From Psychroserpens sp. Hel_I_66 (GTDB lineage: Bacteria > Bacteroidota > Bacteroidia > Flavobacteriales > Flavobacteriaceae), in the NCBI RefSeq assembly GCF_000799465.1, contig NZ_JUGU01000001.1:1798001-1862000 (forward strand): a stretch of 64,000 nucleotides of DNA. Direction: 5' to 3'. How positions within the stretch are numbered: position 1 is the first letter of the stretch; each line of letters begins with the position of its first letter. The translations under genes were made by a program, and so were the position numbers. A model generated the notes under the pieces. That model saw only the letters and a list, made by a program, of their open reading frames with translations, searched no databases and was not told the DNA's origin. Below, piece after piece: positions 25,000 to 34,402 of the stretch.

Positions 25000-27378
25000 T
25001 TATTGAAGCACTCCCTTTTCTGGTATGTCTTTTTCAGTATTTCTAAATCTACTTTTGGCACTGAACCTTAGAAAAAGACTTAAAAAAATTCTCCTTTGAT
25101 TTGGATCATACTCATTTCTATAACTAAAGTTTGAACCATTGATATTTTGAATTCTTCTACCCGTATTAAAGGGGTCTAATACAGATAATACTAAATTCCC
25201 ATTATTATCAAATACTCTTTTACTTAAACCCAATTTAAAATATTGATTAGACTCTTCTTTTAATTGAAAATTAATTTGCTGGGGAGCATTGTAAAACCAA
25301 CTAAATTCTAATTTGTAAGACTTTAGTCTGAAAATATTTATCAAAGATGTATTTAAAGAATAAAATTCGTCTGATCTTCTATCGTTTCCTGAAATAGTTC
25401 CGAATTTACCGTTTAGCTTAACTATTGTATTCAACCATTTTGGAGAGTTTAAGCTATATGAAAAATCAACTCCGTAAGTATTTGCTTTTCCAATATTTTC
25501 TGGTCTTGAAAAAGTAATGTTAGTATCTTCATCTAGAGTTGAAATATATTGAATTATATCTTTTGTAAATTTAGAGTATAAGGTTGTTGTCACTGTAGAA
25601 TTTTCAAACTCTTTAAAAAATTGAAATTCTAGAGCATGAGTCATTTGGGGATCTAAATCTGAATTACCCACCCTTACTCGTTGTAGATCTGTACTTGTAT
25701 TAAAGTTATTTAAATAGCTTAGCCTTGGCTGACTCAACAAAGTATAGTAATTAAAACTAAGCTCATTATTTTCACCATATTCATAACTTAAATTTATGGT
25801 AGGTAATAAGTTTAAAAAACTTCGTTTGGCATTCTCATCTGCACTTTCGTCTTCAAGAATACGATTAGTATTTTTTAACCTCAAACCCAAATTATAATAA
25901 ACCCCTTTAAATTCATCAGAATAATCTACAAATCCCGTGTTATCATATTGAGTATATTTCACATTATTATCAAGAAAAACTGATTCTATATTACTTGATT
26001 CAAATGTTTGATTTTGATTAACGACATTTCTATCTAATCTATAACCAACCGTAAAGTAAGCCTCATTTTTTAAAGTTTTATCATAGCGAGTTTGAATTTT
26101 TAATTCATCTCCTTTAAATTTATCAAAAGAACTTGAAGTTGTTGTATCATCCAGAGAAGAAGAATTTTCGAAAAAACTTTCAATTTTTTTCTTTTCTTCA
26201 TATTCGTACTCTAATTCTGCCTTAAATAAATCTTTCTCATCATTTAACTTAATTTCGTACTCAATTTCCTTAGATACAGAAAATGTTTTCACTGTATTAT
26301 TACTAAGTTGATTTATTTCATCTGATGAAACTGAGTTTTCACTAATTGTTCTTAAACCTGTATATCCAAATTCATTATCATCTGAATATATTGATACACT
26401 TCCTACCAATTCGCTTCTTTCATTTGGAAGATATTCATATTGTACTTCTCCAAAATGATTAAAACTGTTTTTATTATTCTCACTACTTTCTTTTTCCAAA
26501 TAATTTAAACTTTCAGTATTACTTTCTAAAATTTCATTTGAAAAACTCTTTATATCAATCTCCTTTTTAGCCCCGTATAAACCGTAGCCACTGAATTTTT
26601 TTTTATTTAAAGCAAGATGCAAACCTCCTTTATAGGTCGAAGGAGCACCCGCTGCTAGGTTAACACCGCCTATAAGTCCTTTTCTCTTTTTATCTGTTAT
26701 AATATTAATAATTGGTTCCGTCTCACCTTCTCTAGTCGATGGATTGGAAATTATCTCAATTTTTTTAACCATATCACTAGGCAACATTTGCAAAGCCTCA
26801 GATTTGGATAAATTAGATTTTCTACCGTTTATCATAATTATAGGCTCTCTTCCCCTTAACTGCACCTTACCTTCAATATCAACGAATACTGATGGCAAAT
26901 AGCTTAAAAGGTTTGACATTGAACCTGCAACATCTTTTAAACCTGAACCAATATGAAAAACTTTTTTACCTCTAACATTTTCTATTCGGTAGTCTTTCGT
27001 TGTGATCATAACCTCATCTAACTCAGTATATGCAAGGGGCTCCAATTTCACACTCCCCATATCATAAATCCTGTCTTTAAAATATGAATAATCTACTTGC
27101 AACAATAAAGTTTGGTGTTTTTCAGAACCAAAAGAAAGGTGATATTTTCCTTTTTCAAAATCAATTTCAAATACACCTTCAGATGTTGTCTCAATTTTTT
27201 TAATTATCAAATTACTTTTTAAATCTAAGACTGAAACCCATGCACCTTCGATGGCTACATCTTCGTTTTTATCTACTATATTTCCTTTAATGGTATATAT
27301 TTGATCTTGAGAAAAAGACCTCCCTGTTATAATTAAGAATAGTATTAAAAATAACAGATTTGTTTTAAAATTTTTCAT
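25000..27378 (-). CDS. TonB-dependent receptor-like outer-membrane beta-barrel protein
   Basis: A 792-residue outer-membrane protein. It has a signal peptide (about 1-23), a carboxypeptidase-D-like beta-sandwich (about 28-110, YTIKGNIVDKN), a plug domain (about 125-235 with IMINGRKSNLS and VKKIEIISNPS) and a C-terminal beta-barrel of the OMP_b-brl_3 type. It lacks a clear SusC-type TonB box and has no SusD partner. It probably imports or exports a small molecule or peptide made or handled by this cluster. It overlaps nothing and lies 9 bp after the S41 protease gene. Confidence 0.88.
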   Translation of the reverse strand: MKNFKTNLLFLILFLIITGRSFSQDQIYTIKGNIVDKNEDVAIEGAWVSVLDLKSNLIIKKIETTSEGVFEIDFEKGKYHLSFGSEKHQTLLLQVDYSYFKDRIYDMGSVKLEPLAYTELDEVMITTKDYRIENVRGKKVFHIGSGLKDVAGSMSNLLSYLPSVFVDIEGKVQLRGREPIIMINGRKSNLSKSEALQMLPSDMVKKIEIISNPSTREGETEPIINIITDKKRKGLIGGVNLAAGAPSTYKGGLHLALNKKKFSGYGLYGAKKEIDIKSFSNEILESNTESLNYLEKESSENNKNSFNHFGEVQYEYLPNERSELVGSVSIYSDDNEFGYTGLRTISENSVSSDEINQLSNNTVKTFSVSKEIEYEIKLNDEKDLFKAELEYEYEEKKKIESFFENSSSLDDTTTSSSFDKFKGDELKIQTRYDKTLKNEAYFTVGYRLDRNVVNQNQTFESSNIESVFLDNNVKYTQYDNTGFVDYSDEFKGVYYNLGLRLKNTNRILEDESADENAKRSFLNLLPTINLSYEYGENNELSFNYYTLLSQPRLSYLNNFNTSTDLQRVRVGNSDLDPQMTHALEFQFFKEFENSTVTTTLYSKFTKDIIQYISTLDEDTNITFSRPENIGKANTYGVDFSYSLNSPKWLNTIVKLNGKFGTISGNDRRSDEFYSLNTSLINIFRLKSYKLEFSWFYNAPQQINFQLKEESNQYFKLGLSKRVFDNNGNLVLSVLDPFNTGRRIQNINGSNFSYRNEYDPNQRRIFLSLFLRFSAKSRFRNTEKDIPEKGVLQ

Positions 27379-27387
27379 GTAGGATTT

Positions 27388-28884
27388 CTATTGCTCGGTA
27401 CTGTTAATGATCTCTAATAATTTTTTTAATTGAAAATCTTCAAGACCAAGTATTTGATCTACTGATCTTTTAATTTCAATATCAGGGGCTGTTCCTGTGC
27501 CATCAAATAACTCTCCATCTTTTTGGTAAGATAGCATGTGAGACATAGTAATTCGTATTTCCGAATTCGGAAGTTCATATGTTTTTTTCATACCACTTGC
27601 CCCATCTGTAGACACACCAACAATATTTATATTATCTAAATACTTGAATGAAGAAGCAAAAACACTTGCTGCGCTAAAAGTCATTTCGTTCGTCATGATA
27701 TAGACAGGATAATTAAAGTAATGAGAATTACCATTATCCTTATTGCTCATTACCATGTAATAATATTCACTATAAAGTTTTTCATCTATTCCAACAGCAG
27801 GCTTAAAAATTTGTGAAAAACTATCAATTGCTTGTTTTGACTCATCATCCTTAAAAACATCATATGCGAACAAGTTCCTTGATTGAAGACCCTCTTTTGT
27901 GTCTTGTGATACATTTCCTCTATATCGAGATAAATTACCTATGACATTCTTATTTGGTGCTATGAAGTATTTGGAAAAAAAATCTATTAAATCCCTATTT
28001 CCGCCAGAATTATTTCTAAGATCCAGAATCAAAGCATTAGAATCCCTTACTGTATCCATTTTTTGATTCAGCCATTTAAAAAAATCTTCATCTTTTGAAT
28101 AACTATACATTTCTGGGATCTTAATATAAGCGACTTCATTTTCATATTTTTTGAACAGTAAGCTATTTATTTTTTCATTACCCTCGCTGTAAGACAAAAA
28201 ACTATTAACGTCCCGCCACTTATTTTTGGATTCAGTCAAACTCAAAACCATTGTAGTGTCTGATTTGGAATCCATACTAGAAAAAGTGAATTTAATTTTA
28301 TCATCTACGTTAAAACCAGATTTGATTTTATGAAATTCATTCAATTTCTCTATACCCAAAGCTTGCTTAGATAAATTAGGTGCGTGTTTATTCTCGGGAT
28401 CATTCTCTTTTAAAAAACTTTCAATTTCTTGATCATTAATACTTATTAATAAGGGATAATTATCTAGAAAATAAGAAAACGTAATTTTTGGCTTTTTAAT
28501 TAGCGCTATTGCTTTATCACCTTCCCAAGGAGCTACAGAAAATGGTAAGTAATATTTAATTTCTTTATTACATTCTCCCTGATATTCCAATAAAAAATGT
28601 CTATCACCCAACTCTGCCAGTACTGATTTGAGTTTATTTGAAAACTCATTTTTGCTTATTTTATCCTTTTCATTAAGATTGTCAATAAAAATATCTAATG
28701 CCTTTTTGACTCTAACATTATTAATATTCATATAAGGAGAATTATCGTTAAGAAGAATCTCTATTTTTTCTATTTCCGAAATAGCCTCCTCACTTGAGAG
28801 ATTACAAATATCCTTTTCTGAACTGCAACTAAGGAAACAGCTGATACTAACAAGTATGATTGATAAAATTGGGCGATTCCACAT
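27388..28884 (-). CDS. S41-family (C-terminal processing) peptidase lipoprotein
   Basis: A 498-residue lipoprotein. The lipobox ISCFLSC gives a lipidated Cys at about residue 20. The protease core holds ALILDLRNNSGGNRD (about 284-298), and VYIMTNEMTFSAASVFA (about 390-406) carries the expected nucleophilic Ser in TFSAAS. The SxxxK-type partner is not certain, though GASGMKKT follows. No clear PDZ was seen. It acts in the periplasm or on the inner face of the outer membrane. It sits between a membrane protein and a TonB receptor in a tight operon, suggesting it processes the secreted product of 30473-30697. Confidence 0.85.
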   Translation of the reverse strand: MWNRPILSIILVSISCFLSCSSEKDICNLSSEEAISEIEKIEILLNDNSPYMNINNVRVKKALDIFIDNLNEKDKISKNEFSNKLKSVLAELGDRHFLLEYQGECNKEIKYYLPFSVAPWEGDKAIALIKKPKITFSYFLDNYPLLISINDQEIESFLKENDPENKHAPNLSKQALGIEKLNEFHKIKSGFNVDDKIKFTFSSMDSKSDTTMVLSLTESKNKWRDVNSFLSYSEGNEKINSLLFKKYENEVAYIKIPEMYSYSKDEDFFKWLNQKMDTVRDSNALILDLRNNSGGNRDLIDFFSKYFIAPNKNVIGNLSRYRGNVSQDTKEGLQSRNLFAYDVFKDDESKQAIDSFSQIFKPAVGIDEKLYSEYYYMVMSNKDNGNSHYFNYPVYIMTNEMTFSAASVFASSFKYLDNINIVGVSTDGASGMKKTYELPNSEIRITMSHMLSYQKDGELFDGTGTAPDIEIKRSVDQILGLEDFQLKKLLEIINSTEQ

Positions 28885-28894
28885 ATATTTAATT

Positions 28895-29770
28895 TTATAA
28901 AGAGTTTTGAAAATAAAAGATTAATTCTTGCCATGGAACCATTATAAATTGAAGAAGTACAAATGTGAAAATATAATATTTTCTAAATTTAGCATTTGCC
29001 TGAGCGATTCCTAAGATGAGCAGTATTGAACTGAATCCAATTACTGGAAAAATAAAATAAGTCCCAATACAAAACATTATTAAAGCTATATCCTTTATAA
29101 CACTTTTCCTTTTACTGAATAAAAAAAGCATTGCTACTAAACCTTCAAATATCAAACCGAAGATTTGAAACGCATAAAGAATTGTGCCCATATAGGTTGA
29201 AGAAGTTAGACTTACAGAGCTATTATTAATTGGTATTAAATTTAATATGGCTGTAGAATTTCTATTATTTATGAGTTCTTGATAAGGTGTATCTATCATA
29301 AAATGAGTGATTAACATAAACCTACTGTCAAACAAAAAACAACCATGAAGAAATCCTGGCATTGTGAACTCATTAATAAGCTTTTGAAAAGCTGCAAAAA
29401 ACATCACCAAACCTATCAACAATTTTGAATTAGATCTAATGTAATCCATATCCTTATTTGTCCACATATATACAGTTAACAATAAAATCCAATAAACAAA
29501 TAAAATTTTATGGTTATCTATATTGTAAAACTGAAGACCATTAAAAAAAAGCAAAAGACAGGCAATTAAAAGCCAAAGAAATTTGTTTGAAGTATATTGA
29601 TTAAAAGCTAACATTAATACACATATAATTCTCAAAAAAATATCTAGTCCCCAACCTGTAGTCCCATCTAAAACTAAAAGTATTAGTGAAAACTTTAAAA
29701 TTAAATCCTCAGAAGAAGAATTAGAGACTATATTAAATTTTTGAACAAATGAAAAAACTCTATTTGACAT
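28895..29770 (-). CDS. HTTM-like polytopic membrane protein
   Basis: A 291-residue protein with about seven or eight membrane spans and Trp-rich loops. The segments GLVMFFAAFQKL and PGFLHGCFLFDSRFM resemble HTTM (vitamin-K-dependent carboxylase-like) proteins of Bacteroidota. Members of that family usually neighbour a DCC protein and a short WKGGGFGMF protein, both present here. The enzymatic activity is not established for the bacterial members. It starts 4 bp after the preceding gene stop. Confidence 0.68.
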   Translation of the reverse strand: MSNRVFSFVQKFNIVSNSSSEDLILKFSLILLVLDGTTGWGLDIFLRIICVLMLAFNQYTSNKFLWLLIACLLLFFNGLQFYNIDNHKILFVYWILLLTVYMWTNKDMDYIRSNSKLLIGLVMFFAAFQKLINEFTMPGFLHGCFLFDSRFMLITHFMIDTPYQELINNRNSTAILNLIPINNSSVSLTSSTYMGTILYAFQIFGLIFEGLVAMLFLFSKRKSVIKDIALIMFCIGTYFIFPVIGFSSILLILGIAQANAKFRKYYIFTFVLLQFIMVPWQELIFYFQNSL

Positions 29771-29774
29771 ATTT

Positions 29775-30338
29775 TTATAATTTTTTTACAAGTATTTCAT
29801 CAACATATCGCTTTTTAAACAAAAGGTCTTTTTCGAAAAAATTCGTTTCATATAAGGTAATTTTTACACTCTCAACTTCAATAGCTTTTTCGGTTTCTGC
29901 TATTTTTTGACTTTGATAATATTTGGGAACATAAATTGAATTATAGAAACTTTTATTATTATCTATTATTTGAGCACTAACAGTATCAATATTGACTGGA
30001 ATTTCTAATTTTTTTGGAGTGAGATACGAGTTAACTATTAGACCACCCAACTTCTCTAATTTTTTTCTTTTTGGGTAATTTTTAGTTGATGTTAGAAAAC
30101 TTCTTGATATGGGTACATCGTACTTACTTCCTATGACATTGATTAATATAGAATCACCGTTCTTTGTGTATCCAACAGCAGTAATGTTTGCTCTTTTATT
30201 AGTAGAAAACATTCCGAAGCCTCCGCCTTTCCATGGTGTTAAGCTGTCAAACTGGGAGTTATATAATTGAATTAATGCAACAATAATTAGTAAAATGCAT
30301 ATCAAATATTTTTCTACTATTTTCAATAATGTCTTCAT
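29775..30338 (-). CDS. Membrane-anchored protein with WKGGGFGMF motif (HTTM partner)
   Basis: A 187-residue protein with one N-terminal membrane span (about 9-29, KYLICILLIIVALIQLYNSQF), then LTPWKGGGFGMFST (about 33-46), a motif I associate with proteins encoded beside HTTM proteins. The rest is a predicted periplasmic alpha/beta domain. It is the first gene after the peptide gene and is separated from it by a 12-bp-stem hairpin. Function unknown. Confidence 0.72.
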   Translation of the reverse strand: MKTLLKIVEKYLICILLIIVALIQLYNSQFDSLTPWKGGGFGMFSTNKRANITAVGYTKNGDSILINVIGSKYDVPISRSFLTSTKNYPKRKKLEKLGGLIVNSYLTPKKLEIPVNIDTVSAQIIDNNKSFYNSIYVPKYYQSQKIAETEKAIEVESVKITLYETNFFEKDLLFKKRYVDEILVKKL

Positions 30339-30356
30339 CTATTTAATTTAAAATAT

Positions 30357-30389
30357 AAATAGCTGTATGTTTAAAAAATACAGCTATTT
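30357..30389 (-). terminator. Hairpin between the small peptide gene and its downstream operon
   Basis: AAATAGCTGTAT (30357-30368) and ATACAGCTATTT (30378-30389), a perfect 12-bp stem with a 9-base loop. It has only a weak T tail on the minus strand. Its placement after the peptide gene and before the operon fits an attenuator that lets the peptide be made in excess of the downstream proteins, as in many secreted-peptide operons. Confidence 0.6.
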
Positions 30390-30472
30390 AAAAATTTACA
30401 TAAGACGATTTTTAATGTCGATTTAAGCACGACATTTCTGAATCGTATTGTGTTCATACTAATTAATAATGA

Positions 30473-30697
30473 TTAAGGAGCAGTAGTAATTGCATCTGGA
30501 AGATCATACTCAGCTTGAGATTCTTGAAGCTCATAGCCTTCTTCTCTTTTTTCTGCTGGTGAACGAAGTTCATCAGAACTTACTGTTGATGCAACAGTTA
30601 CGACATCTGCAAGTTTAGAATTGTCCATTTCCGTCAAACTAATTGATCCCGCAAACATCAAAGCGAAAAGGCTGTAAAATAAAATTTTAGCATTCAT
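30473..30697 (-). CDS. Small secreted peptide precursor-like protein
   Basis: A 74-residue protein: N-terminal signal-like segment KILFYSLFALMFAGSISLT (about 4-22) followed by a 50-residue acidic, Ser/Glu-rich tail (SSDELRSPAEKREEGYELQESQAEYDLPDAITTAP). There is no Cys, so disulfide or lanthionine formation is ruled out in the tail. It resembles no family I know. It is the first gene of a cluster with an S41 protease, a TonB-type receptor, an HTTM-like protein and a DCC protein, hence a candidate precursor or substrate. Confidence 0.72.
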   Translation of the reverse strand: MNAKILFYSLFALMFAGSISLTEMDNSKLADVVTVASTVSSDELRSPAEKREEGYELQESQAEYDLPDAITTAP

Positions 30698-31176
30698 AAT
30701 AAAAGAATTTAAATTGACCTACTTTCAGAAATTTAAAGTCGCTGTTTCGGTTAGTCCGACTTATTTTTTATACCCATGAATATTACTTTTTAAAATAATT
30801 TCCATTAATGGAAACTTAGTTTAATACATAAATTCACTTTGTATCCTCAAATTCCACAAATCCTCTTTATTTGATTCTTCGCAAGGTTGCTCTCACCTTA
30901 AGTTTTTTTGATTCATTAATGCTTAGGAGAATTATAATTATTAGTTTTAGTAAAAAATCCAGCCAATCCTAAATGATTAATAAGGCTTGTAGTATTATGA
31001 TTTAGGATTTATAATATCAAGACAAGTAGAGTCAATTTTTATTTGACTTTAATCGGCTGAAATTCTGAGATTGTTAAGTAAACTTCAAACGATAAAAACA
31101 TTCTTTTTTTTTACTACATTTCCCCTTTAGTAAATTTAGAGAAATAGCATCGTCAACTATTATGACGTTCAATAAA
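30698..31176. other. Gene-free region between the peptide gene and the regulatory cluster
   Basis: About 480 bp with no supported gene. On the minus strand it must contain the promoter of the peptide gene, and its left part its 5' leader. No -7/-33 pair was found with confidence. A short GC-rich patch near 30880-30905 (TTCGCAAGGTTGCTCTCACC) stands out from the AT-rich surroundings. Confidence 0.35.
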
Positions 31177-31202
31177 AAAAGTAAGGCTAGACCTTACTTT
31201 TT
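31177..31202 (-). terminator. Terminator of the response-regulator operon
   Basis: AAAAGTAAGG (31177-31186), loop CTAGA, CCTTACTTTTT (31192-31202). It follows the stop of the response regulator on the minus strand and has a run of T on both sides, so it can work in both directions. Confidence 0.8.
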
Positions 31203-31224
31203 ACTTATTATATTTACTAAAATT

Positions 31225-31905
31225 TTAAACAAAACCTTTATTCTTAGCTATTTGAAGTAATTCTCGATCATCACTTCCCTCTACATTAAAGATATATTTG
31301 AGATGTCTTTTTCTTTTCTCTACTCCTGCAATAGATAGAGGTAGAACATCAGGCATATCCTTCATTCTAGTTCCAATAGAAAGTTCATAAAGAATTTTCC
31401 TATCAATATTGTCAAGTAATAAGTCGTTAGCAACTTGTTTACGAAGTAATTTTATAACAGTTTTACTATAATAAGGAGGATCATTTATTACAGTATGAAT
31501 TGTGTTTATAAGTTCTTTAGGGGTTAAATCATTTTTAACGAGAAAACCATCAGGATCTATACTTTTAAAAATACTATGAACACGATAATTATCGTTGAAC
31601 GTTGTAGAAACTATGATTTTTGTATCTGGCAATATTTGATTTATTTTTAATCCAATATCTTCTCCAGATAAAATTTTTCCATCTTTTGACGGAGGTAGTT
31701 TGATATCCAAAAGAACTATATCCAGTCTTTTATTCTTCTTTTTGATATCATTAATTAAATCAATCGCACTGTCACAATCTTGAGCAATTTGAATATGAAA
31801 TAGAATGGAGTCATTTTCTTTACTATAATAATTAAAAGCTGTTTTATAGGCTTCTATTATTAATGGATGATCATCAATTATTAATACTGAAAACTTCTTT
31901 TCCAT
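31225..31905 (-). CDS. Two-component response regulator (NarL/LuxR-like)
   Basis: A 226-residue regulator. The receiver has acidic pair DD (11-12), the phosphoacceptor Asp67 in VLLDIKLPP, and Thr and Lys at TFNDN and LVKND. A C-terminal HTH region (about 165-220, IDRKILYELSIGTRMKDMPDVLPLSIAGVEKRKRHL) resembles GerE/LuxR helices in a divergent form. Its gene follows the histidine kinase after 11 bp, so they are a cognate pair. The output genes are unknown; the neighbouring peptide cluster is a natural candidate. Confidence 0.88.
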   Translation of the reverse strand: MEKKFSVLIIDDHPLIIEAYKTAFNYYSKENDSILFHIQIAQDCDSAIDLINDIKKKNKRLDIVLLDIKLPPSKDGKILSGEDIGLKINQILPDTKIIVSTTFNDNYRVHSIFKSIDPDGFLVKNDLTPKELINTIHTVINDPPYYSKTVIKLLRKQVANDLLLDNIDRKILYELSIGTRMKDMPDVLPLSIAGVEKRKRHLKYIFNVEGSDDRELLQIAKNKGFV

Positions 31906-31916
31906 TTTTTACTGAA

Positions 31917-33950
31917 TTATATAGGGATTATAATTTTAATTAATGTCCCCTTATTAATTTGCGAATGAATTTCAAATGAACCATTTAACTTTTTAACTCT
32001 TGAATTCATGTTTTTTAAACCTATACCCTTTTTCTTATGTCTTATATCAAATCCAACGCCATCATCGCTTATGGTTACTGTAAGTTCGTTTTCTGCAAAG
32101 AAAAAAATTAAATTGACATTCTTAGAGAATGAATATTTTATAATATTCTGTAATGCCTCTTGAATTATTCTATAAAGGTTAACCTTTATAATCTTATCAA
32201 TATTTTCCCAATGAATATTTTCATTGATTTCAACTCTATATTTGAAGTTGCCTAATTTTGATTTATTTTCTACAAGTTGTTTAATAATAGTTGTAAAACT
32301 AATTTGGATGGTTTCAAAGTTATCGCTTAACTTATGAGAGACCTCCCTTATTTCTTTCTCTATGTTCTGTAATTCTTCCAAAAACAACTGATGCTGATCT
32401 TTTAAATTTTTATTGCCTTCAATTTCTAGAAATCCTAGACCAACTCTAGTACCAAACAATTTTCCTAAAATTCCATCATGCAATTCTTCTGCAATTCTAT
32501 TTCTTTCATTTATTTTTTCCTTTTCTAATTTTTCTTGCTGTCTTAAAGTTATTAAATAGATTTGCTCATTAGCTTTCTGCTCCTCGTTCTCCAATAATAA
32601 TTTTTCATTTTTTGTTTTTTGAATTTTAATTAAATACAATAAAACAAGTATTGAAATTAATCCAAAACTAGATATTAAAATCCATATGTTTTGCTTTGTT
32701 AAACGTTTTGTTTCTTCAATATATTCATCAGTTTCATATGCTATTCTCGTAAACTTATTCTGAATTTTACGATCCATCATTTGTATACTGTCATTAAATT
32801 GTATGTATCTTCTATAATACTTGGAAGAATTTACTGTATCGATATTTGATAACAACATCAAACTCTCTAAGTAATCTCTACTATTTTTAATTTCATTTGC
32901 TAGAATATTTGCTTCAGTAGCATATTCGATAGCTTTTACTACATCTTTTTTATAGTCATAAAAATGAGATAAGTGAATTTTACTAATTATAATTCCGCCC
33001 TTATTTTTTAAACTGTCCCTTATTTTAAGGGATTCTAGTAGAGTGCTTTCTACATTAATTGTATCTCTATTTAAAAGTTCCGCAAAAGCCTTATTACTTA
33101 AAACCCTGGCATAATGGCTAGGATTTTTAGATCTAATATTATTTATATTTAATACTACTTTAAAATGTTCTATAGCTTTAGAGTATTCTCCTTTTTTTAA
33201 ATAAGTGTTTCCAATATTGTTTTGAATTGCTCCATGCTGTATTTCGCTACTTTCTATTTTATCTAAATACCCTAAGGACTTGTTGTAATAAAACAAGGAC
33301 TTATCGTATTCATAAATATCATTTTGAAGTGCACCTAAATGATTATAGCATGAAAAAAGAGATTCATTATCTTCAATTTTTTTGAATTTATTTATGGCTT
33401 TAAAAGTTAAAACTTCACTTCCTGAATAGTCCTTATATATACCTTTTATATAAGCCATTCCATACTGAGTTTTTGCAGACTCAAAAATAAAATTGCTTTT
33501 ATCAAAAAACTCATGAGCTAAATAAAAGTGATAGTAAGCGCTATCAAAAACATGCTTTTTATTATAATAACTAGCAAAATTCCAATGTATATCGCCTAAA
33601 GCAAAAGAATCCTTTATTTTCTCCGCTATATGCAGCACCTCTTTATTACGTTCCATAAATAATAAAGTATCTCCAAATTTTAAATTTTGATAGGCTAATA
33701 CACTTAGATTCCTTACTAATAAAGTATCTATTTCTGAAGATTTGATGAGATTATAAGATTTATTTAAGAAATTTTTCCTCTCTAAAATTGAGTAGGAATT
33801 ATTCTTTGAAGATGACATCAAAACGTTAACACTGTCTCTCAATTTTATAACATCTTTTTCTATACCACTATCTTTTTTATCAAAACATGATAGAAAAAAA
33901 AGATTAATAGCTATTGTTAATAAGAGTAGGTATCTTCGATTAAACTTCAA
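31917..33950 (-). CDS. Lipoprotein-like TPR sensor histidine kinase
   Basis: A 677-residue kinase. The lipobox FFLSC (about residue 20) follows a signal peptide. About residues 60-400 are TPR-like helical repeats in the periplasm (YYFYLAHEFFDKS, YNKSLGYLDKIES, HFKVVLNINNIRS). A single span lies near 423-443 (NIWILISSFGLISILVLLYLI), then a coiled coil and a HisKA_3-type H box (RNRIAEELHDGI, His about 500). An HATPase domain follows, with IIQEALQNIIKYSFS and DDGVGFD. It senses an extracellular or periplasmic signal through the TPR region. This architecture is common in flavobacteria. Confidence 0.88.
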   Translation of the reverse strand: MKFNRRYLLLLTIAINLFFLSCFDKKDSGIEKDVIKLRDSVNVLMSSSKNNSYSILERKNFLNKSYNLIKSSEIDTLLVRNLSVLAYQNLKFGDTLLFMERNKEVLHIAEKIKDSFALGDIHWNFASYYNKKHVFDSAYYHFYLAHEFFDKSNFIFESAKTQYGMAYIKGIYKDYSGSEVLTFKAINKFKKIEDNESLFSCYNHLGALQNDIYEYDKSLFYYNKSLGYLDKIESSEIQHGAIQNNIGNTYLKKGEYSKAIEHFKVVLNINNIRSKNPSHYARVLSNKAFAELLNRDTINVESTLLESLKIRDSLKNKGGIIISKIHLSHFYDYKKDVVKAIEYATEANILANEIKNSRDYLESLMLLSNIDTVNSSKYYRRYIQFNDSIQMMDRKIQNKFTRIAYETDEYIEETKRLTKQNIWILISSFGLISILVLLYLIKIQKTKNEKLLLENEEQKANEQIYLITLRQQEKLEKEKINERNRIAEELHDGILGKLFGTRVGLGFLEIEGNKNLKDQHQLFLEELQNIEKEIREVSHKLSDNFETIQISFTTIIKQLVENKSKLGNFKYRVEINENIHWENIDKIIKVNLYRIIQEALQNIIKYSFSKNVNLIFFFAENELTVTISDDGVGFDIRHKKKGIGLKNMNSRVKKLNGSFEIHSQINKGTLIKIIIPI

Positions 33951-34034
33951 AAATTAAAATGTTAAAGACAAATCTATTAAAAAGCCTTTAATAAAATTAT
34001 TAAAGGCTAATCTAATCATAATATATTAATGATT

Positions 34035-34190
34035 TTAATCTTTGCTTCCGTCATCAACTGCATCATCATCCCCAGTTGAATGAATATTATCAGTAATATT
34101 ATTTTGCTCATCATCTAATGCTTGAGGAGTACAGGAGACTACTAATATTAAAAGTACTATTAAGGAAAATAAAATTTTTAGATTTTTCAT
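34035..34190 (-). CDS. Small acidic lipoprotein (51 residues)
   Basis: A short gene. The ATG at 34190 encodes MKNLKILFSLIVLLILVVSC, an uncharged lipobox VVSC with the Cys at residue 20, then a 31-residue acidic tail rich in Asp (HSTGDDDAVDDGSKD). It lies between the histidine kinase and the LytTR regulator on the same strand. Small lipoproteins of this kind often accompany such sensors in flavobacteria as ligands or accessory factors, but function is unknown. Confidence 0.7.
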   Translation of the reverse strand: MKNLKILFSLIVLLILVVSCTPQALDDEQNNITDNIHSTGDDDAVDDGSKD

Positions 34191-34221
34191 GTTACAAAAT
34201 TTTAGTATTAATAATGGTTAT

Positions 34222-34243
34222 CTGAGCTATTTATATAGCTCAG
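34222..34243 (-). terminator. Perfect 9-bp hairpin upstream of the small lipoprotein
   Basis: CTGAGCTAT (34222-34230), loop TTAT, ATAGCTCAG (34235-34243). It lies in the gap after the LytTR gene and before the lipoprotein gene on the minus strand. It has no U run, so a terminator is uncertain; a 5' UTR stabilising hairpin is an alternative. Confidence 0.45.
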
Positions 34244-34402
34244 TTGATTAAAATTGTGCACAATTGTTTACGTTTTTTTTATCGAACGTTTGAATATTCA
34301 AAGGCTAAATTAGTTAGCTTGTTAAGAGTTAGCTAGAATTAAACCACACTTATAGTGAACTATGGGTGTCTGTGAGTGAAACACTACTTTTTGATAGGGA
34401 AA

